Source: Clostridiales bacterium
GTDB taxonomy: Bacteria > Bacillota > Clostridia > Peptostreptococcales > Natronincolaceae
Reading direction: 5' to 3'
DNA length: 64,000 nt
Assembly (NCBI GenBank): GCA_012519835.1
Contig: JAAYPJ010000018.1
Coordinates: 1 to 64,000, forward strand
A program made the position numbers and the translations under genes. Below, piece by piece: positions 54,156 to 63,126 of this stretch; within the stretch, counting starts at the first letter, position 1; every line of letters starts with the position of its first letter. The notes beneath the pieces are model-generated. The model did not search any database. It saw only the letters and a program-made list of their open reading frames with translations, and was not told where the DNA came from.

Positions 54156-57100
54156 GGGCACCGAATGATATAGATTTTCACTTGATACCGGGGCGGCTGA
54201 GGATAGGTGTTCCAAATTTATTAAATAATCAGGGACTTGCTGATTCGGTGGCCAGCCGCCTCTCACAATACCCCGGGGTTAAGGTAAGCTATGCAAATCC
54301 TGTTACAGGAAGGATTTTGGTTAAATTTGATCACCACAGAACAGATTTAGGGCGTTTATTATCATTAATATTCAGTGCCGATGGCAAAACCCCGCCAAAA
54401 GGCACTGTCCATTTACAGGGTAAAACCGTAGACAGGCGCTCCCCGACGCAACCTGCTGGGGCAAACACACAGGCGTCTCCTAACAGGCCATCGATACCTT
54501 GGCACGTTCTGGACAGTTCAAGGGTCCTTGCACTTACTCAAAGTTCTCTGAAAACAGGTTTATCCCGTCATACAGCGGAGGAACGTTTAAAAATTTTTGG
54601 CCCCAACGAATTAGGGGGGGAATCGGAAAATCCCTTCTGGCGGATTATCACGGAATCCTTAAAAGGTTTTATGACAAAACTCCTGCTGGTTGCGGGAGGT
54701 GTCTCCCTATTAGTCGGGGAAACAACAGATGCGGCGGTTATTGGTGCAATTGTTGTAATACAGGCAGTTGTAGAGGCTGCTCAGGGCTATCGGGCGGAAA
54801 AATCCCTGGATAAATTGAAGCAACTTTCTGACCCGCTTACCACTGTGTTAAGGGGGGGCGAGATTAAAAAAATCGCCAGCAGAGAACTGGTACCGGGAGA
54901 TATTCTCCGTTTGAGCGCCGGGGACATGGTACCTGCAGACGCTAAGATAGCTTCAGCATCAAACTTATTGACTAATGAGGCCTGTCTGACGGGTGAATCA
55001 ATTCCCGTGGCAAAGGACAGCCATATAAAAAGTGATTTTCGGACCCCAATCTCTGATCAATCCAATATGCTTTTTACAGGGACCGGTGTTATAGGGGGCC
55101 AGGTGACAGCCATAGTAGTGAACACCGGAATGCAGACTGAGCTTGGTAGGATTGCTTTGCTCTTAGGGGATGTCAAAAGCGGGAGGACGAATCTTCAGAG
55201 ACAATTAGATTGTCTTGGTAAAAAAATCACCCAATTGGTGGCCGCATCTGTGGGCACAATTGCCATTATTCATCTGTTAAGGGGCCGTTCCATCTGGGAA
55301 GTTCTTCGTACAGGCATCAGCCTTGCAGTTGGTGCTGTGCCCGAAGGATTGCCTGCAGTGTTGACTGTAGCCTTGTCCACCGGAGTGCAAAGAATGGTAA
55401 AGCGTAATGCTATAGTAAGACACCTACCTGCTGTGGAGACCTTAGGTTCTACCACCGTAATCTGTTCGGATAAAACGGGGACTTTAACAAAAAATGAAAT
55501 GACAGTAAAAGAAATGTATGTTGGCAACGCTTGTTTTGAAATTACCGGGGATGGCTATAAACCGGAAGGTGGAATATTTCATAAGGGACAAAACAATCCG
55601 GAAAACGGCAACTTGTTAGTGGAGGAGACCCTAAAAGCGGCATCTTTGTGTAATAATGCGGAGTTAAGACTTAACCCAAGAGGAAAATGGACAGTAATAG
55701 GGGACCCTACGGAGGGAGCCCTTCTTACTGCAGCAGCAAAAGCGGGTTTGTGGTGGCAAGACCTCAAAAACGAATTCCGTCGTCATCGAGAAGTGGCCTT
55801 TGATAGCAAACGTCGCACAATGACGGTAGTATGCCGGGAACCTGAAGGCGGATATGCCGTTTATGTAAAGGGCGCCCCGGATGCGGTGATAAATTATTGT
55901 TCCTCCGTAATCGATGGTACTGAAGAACAACCCTTAGACCCGGAAATTTGCGGCAGGATTTTGGCTGTTAATGACGAAATGGCAAGCAAGGCTCTTCGTG
56001 TTCTGGCAGTAGCCCATAAAAAACTGCCTCCCTCCACGGATTTAAATAAGGTGGATCTGGATTCAGGACTCATCTTTTACGGCTTGATTGGTATGTTAGA
56101 TAGCCCTAGGGAGGGCGTGAGGGAAGCGATTCAGAAATGTTACGCCGCCGGCATTAAAGTTATCATGATCACGGGGGACCATAAAAAGACGGCAGAAGCA
56201 ATTGCCACAAAATTGGGCATCTCCGAGCAGGGAAGGAGTATTACCGGTAAGGAATTGGAACAAATCCCCGATGAAGAGTTTGCAAAGCAAGTGGGAAATA
56301 TTGTTGTTTGTTCCCGAACCACACCTGATCAAAAACTCAGAATTGTCCGTGCCCTGAAAAGTTGCGGACAAATTGTAGCCATGACAGGTGACGGGGTTAA
56401 TGATGCCCCTGCCGTTAAAGAAGCCAATATCGGGATTGCCATGGGAGTTTCGGGGACGGATGTAACAAAAGAGGTTGCTGATATTACATTGAGCGATGAT
56501 AATTTCGTAACCATCGTTAACGGTATTGAAGAGGGAAGAACAGTGAGCACGAATCTATCTAAATCTGTACGCTACATTCTTTCCGGCAGTGTTTGTCAAC
56601 TCATAACAGTATTTACCACTGCGGCGTTAGGATTGCCCACACCCTTGCTGCCTTCACAGATTCTTTGGGTAAACCTTGTTACCGAAAGCCTTCCTGCCAT
56701 GTCACTTTTGGCGGATCCTCCGGAGAAAAATTGTATGGGGCAACCCCCTATTAATGCTGAGGGGAGATTTTTGCCGGACAAAGGGAAAACAATATTACGA
56801 AAGGGCGTACTTTTTGGTCTCAATACCTTCAGCCTTTTCGCTTCCGGTCTAGTCCTGGGGAAATGGTCGTTGAATAAGGCCCGAACCATGGCCTTTTCAC
56901 AAATGGTGGTTAACAGGGTGTTTAATTTGGTAAACGAACAAAAGACAAGAAGTACCAGCGCTCCTGATGTCGGGGGAAATCCACTTACCTTGCCCGCAGT
57001 CGCTGCAACAGTTTCCATGCTTGCAGCCACAATGTATTTACCTTTTATGGGACCCCTGTTTTCTACGGTACCCATAGGCCTAGAAGATTGGGCTCTTCTT

Positions 57101-57229
57101 ATCGCTAATGCTTTTGTAACCGGTAAGGTTGATTTTTTCCTAGGGGCCGGGAGCAAGGAAAACCAAAACTTCAGGGCCATGCCCTTACCCGGCATAAATC
57201 AAGGGTGTCTCCCGAGTGGACAAAATTGA
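54152..57229 (+). CDS. P-type ATPase with N-terminal HMA2-like domain (P2-like)
   Basis: Residues 1-75 resemble HMA2 domains, with LIPGRLRIGVPNL. The P-type ATPase core follows: LTGESIP (actuator), PEGLPAVLTVALSTG (helix 4), CSDKTGTLTKNEMT (phosphorylated Asp) and MTGDGVNDAPAV (hinge). Ten membrane helices are expected. This is the P2A (calcium-ATPase) type, not P1B: no CPC motif. Compared with SERCA, the helix 5, 6 and 8 ion ligands read S and Q (GSVCQ), E (NLVTES) and Q (FSQMV), so the cargo ion may differ. 1025 residues; coupled to protein C. Confidence 0.87.
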   Translation: MRAPNDIDFHLIPGRLRIGVPNLLNNQGLADSVASRLSQYPGVKVSYANPVTGRILVKFDHHRTDLGRLLSLIFSADGKTPPKGTVHLQGKTVDRRSPTQPAGANTQASPNRPSIPWHVLDSSRVLALTQSSLKTGLSRHTAEERLKIFGPNELGGESENPFWRIITESLKGFMTKLLLVAGGVSLLVGETTDAAVIGAIVVIQAVVEAAQGYRAEKSLDKLKQLSDPLTTVLRGGEIKKIASRELVPGDILRLSAGDMVPADAKIASASNLLTNEACLTGESIPVAKDSHIKSDFRTPISDQSNMLFTGTGVIGGQVTAIVVNTGMQTELGRIALLLGDVKSGRTNLQRQLDCLGKKITQLVAASVGTIAIIHLLRGRSIWEVLRTGISLAVGAVPEGLPAVLTVALSTGVQRMVKRNAIVRHLPAVETLGSTTVICSDKTGTLTKNEMTVKEMYVGNACFEITGDGYKPEGGIFHKGQNNPENGNLLVEETLKAASLCNNAELRLNPRGKWTVIGDPTEGALLTAAAKAGLWWQDLKNEFRRHREVAFDSKRRTMTVVCREPEGGYAVYVKGAPDAVINYCSSVIDGTEEQPLDPEICGRILAVNDEMASKALRVLAVAHKKLPPSTDLNKVDLDSGLIFYGLIGMLDSPREGVREAIQKCYAAGIKVIMITGDHKKTAEAIATKLGISEQGRSITGKELEQIPDEEFAKQVGNIVVCSRTTPDQKLRIVRALKSCGQIVAMTGDGVNDAPAVKEANIGIAMGVSGTDVTKEVADITLSDDNFVTIVNGIEEGRTVSTNLSKSVRYILSGSVCQLITVFTTAALGLPTPLLPSQILWVNLVTESLPAMSLLADPPEKNCMGQPPINAEGRFLPDKGKTILRKGVLFGLNTFSLFASGLVLGKWSLNKARTMAFSQMVVNRVFNLVNEQKTRSTSAPDVGGNPLTLPAVAATVSMLAATMYLPFMGPLFSTVPIGLEDWALLIANAFVTGKVDFFLGAGSKENQNFRAMPLPGINQGCLPSGQN

Positions 57230-57253
57230 TAAATATTTGTATTGGAGGGAAAA

Positions 57254-57487
57254 ATGAACCGGGCCACATATAAAAACGTTAAGGGGAAAATGGCCAAGGC
57301 CTTAACCCTTATTAAAGAAGCCCTGGATATAAGTATATCCATGCTCAGAACCAACCAAGAAAATAATATTGCAATGCTTTGGGAGGAATTTATGAGGGAG
57401 ATTATACTTTATATCAGACATAAATCAAGAGAAACAGGGATAAATTTCAGCAACTACATTTCAATGAGAAGAATCTTTTTTAAATAA
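57254..57487 (+). CDS. Small protein of unknown function after the P-type ATPase
   Basis: ATG at 57254 has GGAGGG upstream, 24 bases after the ATPase stop. The 77-residue protein is helical and basic, with IKEALDISISMLRTNQENNIAML and LYIRHKSRETG segments. No membrane span or known motif. It is the last gene before a strong terminator, so it belongs to the cluster transcript. Confidence 0.65.
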   Translation: MNRATYKNVKGKMAKALTLIKEALDISISMLRTNQENNIAMLWEEFMREIILYIRHKSRETGINFSNYISMRRIFFK

Positions 57488-57491
57488 ATCA

Positions 57492-57527
57492 GGGAAGCAT
57501 AGGGACAAAGTCGATGCTTCCCTTTCT
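57492..57527 (+). terminator. Terminator of the accessory cluster
   Basis: GGGAAGCAT (57492-57500) pairs perfectly with ATGCTTCCC (57514-57522) and is followed by TTTCT. It marks the end of the 52882-57487 transcript. Confidence 0.75.
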
Positions 57528-57724
57528 AATTCAAATAATTAAAAACCTTCGGGATGGGTATAAATAAATTGCAAACGATAAAGGTTATGTGACAAGAAAG
57601 TATGTTCAATAAAAGAGGATTTTTTGAACTTTGAACGTATTATAATAAGAGGGCATTTAATCAATAATAAAGCATAATATAAACATTATTAAATAGCTAT
57701 AATATAATAGAGAGGTTGGGGCCA

Positions 57725-58729
57725 ATGGATTTGTCTATCAGGAATATTACAGAACAGGCAGAGGAATCTGTACTATCCCCTTTTGCCCAACTTAGTAAAA
57801 ATACCAAGGGAAGAGCAAACCCTGAGCAGGAATGTGATATTCGTACAGCATACCAGAGGGACAGGGACAGGATAATTCATTGTCAATCCTTCAGAAGTTT
57901 AAAGGGAAAGACTCAGGTGTTTATTGTAAATGATTATCTCTTTAGGACGAGGTTGACCCATACATTAGAAGTTAACCAGATTGCCCGTACCGTGGCAAGA
58001 GCACTAAAATTAAACGAGGACCTGACAGAGGCCATAGCCATAGGACACGATCTCGGACATACGTGTTTCGGCCATGTGGGAGAATATGTGCTTAACAAGA
58101 TAAATGGCAGGTTTAAACATAATGAGCAGAGCCTTAGGGTGGTAGATGTTTTAGAACGCGATAGAAGGGGGCTAAATTTGACGTTCGAGGTGAGGGATGG
58201 GATATTAAATCATACAGGACCTGACAAACCTGAAACACTGGAGGGGAAGCTTATAAGGCTGGTGGACCGCATAACTTATTTATGTCATGATGTCCAGGAT
58301 AGTATAAATGCGGGTGTTTTCAAAATGGAGGATTTGCCGCCCATCGTATCGGAAAGATTGGGGAAAAGCCATAGCGAAAGGATTAACACATTTGTGGTTG
58401 ATATGATAAATGTAACAAGAGATAAATTAAAAGATGAAATTGATGTTGACATTTATCAAAGTGAAAAAATTTCGGAAGCAATGAATATTTTGAGGGATTT
58501 CATGTTTAAAAACGTTTACTATGGGAAAGTATGTTCACAGGAGAAAAAGAAGGCGGAATTTATTGTAGAATCCTTATATACTTATTTTATAAATCATCCT
58601 GAAGAGATACCTTTAAAATATTATAACAGCATAAATGGGGAAAGTTTAGAAAGAAGCACAACCGACTTTATTGCGTCGTGTACAGATTCTTATGCTATCC
58701 AACTCTTTCATGACAAATTTATACCTTAA
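57725..58729 (+). CDS. dgt: dGTP triphosphohydrolase-like HD protein
   Basis: Dgt-type HD enzymes cleave dNTPs to nucleosides and tripolyphosphate. HD residues are seen in RLTHTLEV and GHDLGHTCFGHVGE, with GILNHTG later. RTAYQRDRDRIIHCQSFRSL is the family start block. ATG at 57725 with GAGAGG 9 bases upstream gives 334 residues. Order dgt-dnaG-rpoD is common in clostridia. It may be a deoxynucleotidase of wider specificity. Confidence 0.94.
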   Translation: MDLSIRNITEQAEESVLSPFAQLSKNTKGRANPEQECDIRTAYQRDRDRIIHCQSFRSLKGKTQVFIVNDYLFRTRLTHTLEVNQIARTVARALKLNEDLTEAIAIGHDLGHTCFGHVGEYVLNKINGRFKHNEQSLRVVDVLERDRRGLNLTFEVRDGILNHTGPDKPETLEGKLIRLVDRITYLCHDVQDSINAGVFKMEDLPPIVSERLGKSHSERINTFVVDMINVTRDKLKDEIDVDIYQSEKISEAMNILRDFMFKNVYYGKVCSQEKKKAEFIVESLYTYFINHPEEIPLKYYNSINGESLERSTTDFIASCTDSYAIQLFHDKFIP

Positions 58730-58817
58730 TAACAAATATTTAGGCCTGCAAGGTAAATATTTTCAGTTATATTTTTTGGAGTTAAAGAAGGAATTAACAG
58801 TGTTAACGTCGAATGAG

Positions 58818-58834
58818 ATATACCATATGTATAT
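58818..58834. repeat. Short inverted repeat between dgt and dnaG
   Basis: ATATAC and GTATAT flank CATAT (6-5-6). It could be an operator for dnaG-rpoD, but AT-rich palindromes of this size arise by chance. Confidence 0.3.
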
Positions 58835-58939
58835 GTGAAGATGACAGAAACTACGACATTTAACAAATCATGTTGTAATAGAAATAGAGATAAAAAAACA
58901 AGAGGAAACATGGGGTATGGGTATTAATGGGTGATTGTA

Positions 58940-60772
58940 ATGGGAAACTTTCTTTCCGAAGAGTTAATTAATGAAATAAAGGATGCAAATGAAATAATAG
59001 ACGTAATTTCTCAATATATACAAGTTAAAAAGGTGGGTTCTTCTTATAAAGCATTGTGCCCTTTTCATAACGAAAAAACCCCCTCTTTTATTATTAATCA
59101 AGAAAAACAAATCTATAAATGTTTTGGATGCGGTGAAGGTGGGGATGTAATCAGTTTTATTATGAAAATGGAAAATTTGGATTTTATAGAATCTGTTAAA
59201 TTGTTGGCCGGAAGGGCCAATATTGAAATTAATAGAACAGAATCATTGGAAAATATAAAAAGGCGACTCAAAGAAAAGAGCCTCTATTATGAAATCAACA
59301 GAAAAGCGGGGTTATATTTTTATGACAATTTGACTAAGCAGCCCAATCCTGCCCTAAAATATCTATCAGAGAGGGGAATTACTTCCAAAACATTGACAAG
59401 CTTTGGATTAGGTTATTCTATGGACAGCTGGGATAATTTAATGTTATATTTGCAAAAGGAGGGATATAATTTAGACGATATTCAAAAGTGTGGGTTAATA
59501 CGTTCAAACAAATCGGACGGGTATTATGATTATTTCCGTAACAGGATAATGTTTCCGATATTTAATACAAAGGGGGATGTAACAGGATTTGGCGGAAGGG
59601 TAATCGACGACTCCATGCCCAAGTATCTGAATTCACCGGAAACATTAGTGTTTAACAAGAGTAATATACTTTATGGTTTGAATTTTGCTCGTAAAAATAT
59701 CAGAAATGGGCAAATAATATTGGTTGAGGGATATATGGACGTTATAGCCTTGCACCAAGCAGATTTTAAAAATGCTGTGGCTTCCTTAGGTACTTCTTTA
59801 ACCGAGTATCAAGGCCGACTGCTCAAAAAATATTGTGATGAAATTATAATATGTTTTGATGGTGACGAGGCGGGGACAAAAGCAACTATGAGAAACCTGG
59901 ATATATTAAGTAAGGTGGATTGTCGATTCAGGATTATGGTTCTTCCGGATGATAGGGACCCGGACGATTTTATAAAACTTTATGGCAGGGATGAATTTCA
60001 GGAACATATCGACAAATCAATGAGTCTAATAGATTATAAGATATTTTTGACAAAAAACAAATATCCCGGGAATACTATAGAGGATAGAGTCGGACTGGCG
60101 AAAGAGGTATCGAACATTATAAAGGACATAAAAAGTCCGGTAGAAAGGGAAGCCTATATTGAAAAGATTGCAAATGAAACCGGCATTTCAAAGGAATCTA
60201 TCAGGTTGGAGGTATTAGATAAGGTTAAGAGCACATTTGTTTATAAAAACAATCTTAAACGCGGTTCAGATTATAAGAGAAGTAACAATTATATAGAAAT
60301 GGTACCGTTAGCTGAACAAAAGGGCCATATTATTGCAGAAAAACAGCTAATTAAGTTTATGATTACCGATAATAAATTGATAAAACATATATTAAACAAC
60401 GTTTCGGCAGAGGATTTTTCAGTAACGGAACACCAAGAAATAGTGGCATATTTGGCTTCAAATATGGATAACATGAAGGATAAGGAGATAGAAAATCTTT
60501 TTCCGCATTTGGAGGAAAATATTAATAAAATATTATCAACCGATATTGAATATATTGATTTGAATAATACATTGGATAAATATATTGTAAATTTGAAAAA
60601 ATATAAATTACTTTATAATATAAGGATATTGGAGGAAGAACAGCATAATATTGTTAATAGCTCAAATTTAACTGAGGAAGAGGTTGAAAGCAAGTTGTTG
60701 GATATAGGAATAAAAATAATGAAAAAGAATGCACAAATACAGAAGCTAAAAAGCTCGATGAAGGGAGGGTAA
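58940..60772 (+). CDS. dnaG: DNA primase DnaG
   Basis: DnaG makes RNA primers for replication. The N-terminal zinc finger is [11 protein letters not shown]...YKCFGC (about residues 38-62). The TOPRIM domain has [12 protein letters not shown] and [11 protein letters not shown]. The C-terminal helicase-interaction domain is less conserved. ATG at 58940 after GGTGATT gives 610 residues; GTG 58931 is also in frame. rpoD starts 5 bases after the stop. Confidence 0.97.
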   Translation: MGNFLSEELINEIKDANEIIDVISQYIQVKKVGSSYKALCPFHNEKTPSFIINQEKQIYKCFGCGEGGDVISFIMKMENLDFIESVKLLAGRANIEINRTESLENIKRRLKEKSLYYEINRKAGLYFYDNLTKQPNPALKYLSERGITSKTLTSFGLGYSMDSWDNLMLYLQKEGYNLDDIQKCGLIRSNKSDGYYDYFRNRIMFPIFNTKGDVTGFGGRVIDDSMPKYLNSPETLVFNKSNILYGLNFARKNIRNGQIILVEGYMDVIALHQADFKNAVASLGTSLTEYQGRLLKKYCDEIIICFDGDEAGTKATMRNLDILSKVDCRFRIMVLPDDRDPDDFIKLYGRDEFQEHIDKSMSLIDYKIFLTKNKYPGNTIEDRVGLAKEVSNIIKDIKSPVEREAYIEKIANETGISKESIRLEVLDKVKSTFVYKNNLKRGSDYKRSNNYIEMVPLAEQKGHIIAEKQLIKFMITDNKLIKHILNNVSAEDFSVTEHQEIVAYLASNMDNMKDKEIENLFPHLEENINKILSTDIEYIDLNNTLDKYIVNLKKYKLLYNIRILEEEQHNIVNSSNLTEEEVESKLLDIGIKIMKKNAQIQKLKSSMKGG

Positions 60773-60777
60773 CAGCA

Positions 60778-61890
60778 TTGAGTAACATAAAGGATGTAAG
60801 AGATATAAAAAAGGAAAATATCAGAAAACTGGTGGAAAAGGGCAAAAAGAAAGGCGAAATCACTTATATAGAAATTATGGATGCTTTAGAAGAAATTGAA
60901 TTGGATAAAGATCAAATAGATGAAATATATGATAATTTTGCTAATATGGGTATAGATATTGTAGGCGGTAAGGAAGATGATAGTGAGGAAGACGATGATG
61001 AAAAAATAGATAAAACAGAAGAAGAGCCTGTTGAGGATGATGCGAACCTGCTAAAAGGGGTTAACGTAGATGATCCGGTTAGAATGTATTTGAAGGAAAT
61101 TGGGAAGGTCGCTTTGCTGACAGCAGAGGAGGAAGTTGATTTAGCAAAAAAAATGACCGAAGGCGACGAACAGGCCAAAAAGAAATTGGTTGAGGCAAAT
61201 CTGAGGTTGGTTGTAAGCATTGCAAAAAGGTATGTGGGCAGGGGAATGTTGTTTTTAGATTTGATACAAGAGGGAAATTTAGGGCTCATTAAAGCCGTAG
61301 AAAAATTTGACTATACAAAAGGATTTAAATTCAGCACCTATGCTACCTGGTGGATACGTCAGGCAATTACGAGGGCAATAGCGGATCAAGCCCGTACAAT
61401 CAGGATTCCGGTCCATATGGTGGAGACAATCAACAAATTGATTCGTGTGTCCAGGCAATTGTTACAGGAGCTGGGAAGGGATCCAAAACCTGAAGAGATA
61501 GCCATAGAGATGGATTTTTCCGAAGAAAAGGTACGTGAAATCCTAAAAATTGCTCAGGAACCTGTTTCCCTTGAAACACCCATTGGTGAAGAAGAAGACA
61601 GCCATTTGGGAGATTTTATCCCTGACGATGATGCGCCGGCACCGGCAGAGGCAGCGGCATTTTCATTACTAAAGGAACAACTGATAGAGGTGTTGGATAC
61701 ACTGACACCCAGGGAGCAGAAAGTACTGAGGTTACGTTTTGGGCTCGACGATGGCAGAGCCAGAACCCTGGAAGAAGTGGGCAAAAAGTTTGAAGTAACA
61801 AGGGAACGGATAAGACAGATTGAGGCTAAAGCATTGAGGAAACTCAGACACCCAAGCAGGAGTAAGAAACTGAAGGATTACTTGGAATAA
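60778..61890 (+). CDS. rpoD: RNA polymerase primary sigma factor RpoD (SigA)
   Basis: RpoD is the housekeeping sigma factor. Region 1.1 is followed by an acidic linker (about residues 55-85), region 1.2 ([17 protein letters not shown]), region 2 ([18 protein letters not shown]), and region 4 with [20 protein letters not shown] start with AAGGGAGGG; 370 residues. Cotranscribed with dnaG. Confidence 0.98.
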   Translation: MSNIKDVRDIKKENIRKLVEKGKKKGEITYIEIMDALEEIELDKDQIDEIYDNFANMGIDIVGGKEDDSEEDDDEKIDKTEEEPVEDDANLLKGVNVDDPVRMYLKEIGKVALLTAEEEVDLAKKMTEGDEQAKKKLVEANLRLVVSIAKRYVGRGMLFLDLIQEGNLGLIKAVEKFDYTKGFKFSTYATWWIRQAITRAIADQARTIRIPVHMVETINKLIRVSRQLLQELGRDPKPEEIAIEMDFSEEKVREILKIAQEPVSLETPIGEEEDSHLGDFIPDDDAPAPAEAAAFSLLKEQLIEVLDTLTPREQKVLRLRFGLDDGRARTLEEVGKKFEVTRERIRQIEAKALRKLRHPSRSKKLKDYLE

Positions 61891-61938
61891 AAATTTATCC
61901 GATGCTGTTGCATTGATATTTTCTTAAATAGTAAAAGA

Positions 61939-61966
61939 TAGATTCGCGAAATGCGAATCTATTTTT
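61939..61966 (+). terminator. Terminator of dnaG-rpoD
   Basis: TAGATTCGC (61939-61947) pairs with GCGAATCTA (61953-61961), followed by TTTTT. Confidence 0.75.
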
Positions 61967-62021
61967 AATAATCTGGCAATAAAAATACTGTACAATAATA
62001 TAAACGTATTTGGATATTCGG

Positions 62022-62216
62022 TTAACGTTTTCTGCGGATATAATTAATTTTGTTTTGAAGTTCTTCATCAGACTCCTGCCTGTCTAGTTGGTCCTGTAAA
62101 ATATGCATTACCTGGTCGGCTTCCTCTTCCCATTCCTGGGTTGTACCTCCCCAGGTAAAGCCTATCATTTCCCTTGGGGGTGTAACCTTTTTAGGTCTTT
62201 TTTCAGTATTTGGCAT
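62022..62216 (-). CDS. Small hypothetical protein (64 aa)
   Basis: On the minus strand GGAGATAA precedes the ATG by 3-6 bases. The protein starts PNTEKRPKKVTPPREMIGF, then has TWGGTTQEWEEEADQV and a charged C-terminus. It has no membrane span. It is the only minus-strand gene in this block, between rpoD and trmK. No family is known to me. Confidence 0.6.
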   Translation of the reverse strand: MPNTEKRPKKVTPPREMIGFTWGGTTQEWEEEADQVMHILQDQLDRQESDEELQNKINYIRRKR

Positions 62217-62257
62217 GGGTTATCTCCTTTTTTGTTGTCATTGCCATGAAAACCGTA

Positions 62258-62304
62258 GGGGTGGACGACTCTGTCCACCCTGGGCAGACAGAGTCGTCTG
62301 CCCC
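62258..62304. repeat. Double hairpin with complementary loops
   Basis: Hairpin one: GGGTGGAC (62259-62266), loop GACTCT, GTCCACCC (62273-62280). Hairpin two: GGGCAGAC (62282-62289), loop AGAGTC, GTCTGCCC (62296-62303). Both stems are perfect and the loops are reverse complements, so the whole can also fold as one long hairpin. It lies between the minus-strand small gene and trmK. Confidence 0.85.
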
Positions 62305-62430
62305 TGCCGGAGAATAACATTTTTATTTCTGTTTTTTCACGGCAATTTGATATTATATATAGTTTGAGGAAATTAGTTTTAAAATATTACGGTATATTTT
62401 ACAAGAACAGACCGGGAGGTGAATCTGAAG

Positions 62431-63126
62431 TTGGGTATAAAATTAACTGCCAGGTTGCAAAAAATAGCGGATCAGGTTACAGCGGGCCATAGCGTTGCAG
62501 ACATAGGAACAGATCATGGATATATTCCAATATATCTGTTAAAAAACAAAATAAGTCCTTTTGCAATAGCAGGAGACATAAATGAGTCTCCCCTAAAATG
62601 TGCCGAAGACAATATTGCGGACAACAATCTTCTAGATAGTATAGAAACCAGGTTAGGGAGCGGACTTTCAATCTTAAAACCGAAAGAGGTAGACACCGCT
62701 ATTATCGCGGGTATGGGTGGGCTATTAATCAGTGAATTGTTGGATAATTCGAAAGAGATAGCGCAAAACCTTAAGACCTTAATACTTCAACCCATGCAGG
62801 CCCGGCCGGAATTAAGAAAATACCTGGTAAGCAATAATTTTGTTATAGAAAAAGATATACTGGTCAAAGAAGACCGTCACATTTACGAAATTATAGTGGC
62901 CAAACCGGGAGAACAGGAAGTATCGGACCCGATTTATTATGAAATTGGATTCCATATAAACAGCAATCCGAAACCGTTGGCTATAGAGTTTATTGATAGA
63001 AAAATAAAAATAACAAAGGAAATTATACAGAATATCAGCGAAAATGCTTCGGAATCTTCGATTAAAAAGTTAAAAGAAATGAACAGTAAATTAAAAAGAC
63101 TTGAGGAGGTGCGTTTATGCCTGTAA
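62431..63126 (+). CDS. trmK: tRNA (adenine22-N1)-methyltransferase TrmK
   Basis: TrmK methylates A22 of certain tRNAs. SAM-binding motif VADIGTDHGYIPIYL is followed by AIAGDINESPLKCA and AGMGGLLI. LQPMQARPELRKYL is a family block. The C-terminal coiled coil ends near the stop. TTG at 62431 follows GGGAGG at 11 bases; GTG 62419 overlaps that site. nif3 overlaps by 10 bases. rpoD-trmK-nif3 is a conserved order. Confidence 0.95.
   Translation: MGIKLTARLQKIADQVTAGHSVADIGTDHGYIPIYLLKNKISPFAIAGDINESPLKCAEDNIADNNLLDSIETRLGSGLSILKPKEVDTAIIAGMGGLLISELLDNSKEIAQNLKTLILQPMQARPELRKYLVSNNFVIEKDILVKEDRHIYEIIVAKPGEQEVSDPIYYEIGFHINSNPKPLAIEFIDRKIKITKEIIQNISENASESSIKKLKEMNSKLKRLEEVRLCL

Noticed and set aside
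54499-54813. Frame of 104 codons inside the ATPase gene
   Set aside because: Out-of-frame shadow of the ATPase coding region, cysteine- and glycine-rich without known motif.
54152-57229. The ATPase as FezB, the ferrosome P1B6 pump
   Set aside because: The N-terminal LIPGRLR motif is similar, but helix 4 has PEGLP rather than a P1B metal motif, and the hinge and helix 6 regions are P2-like. The cluster is therefore described as only analogous.
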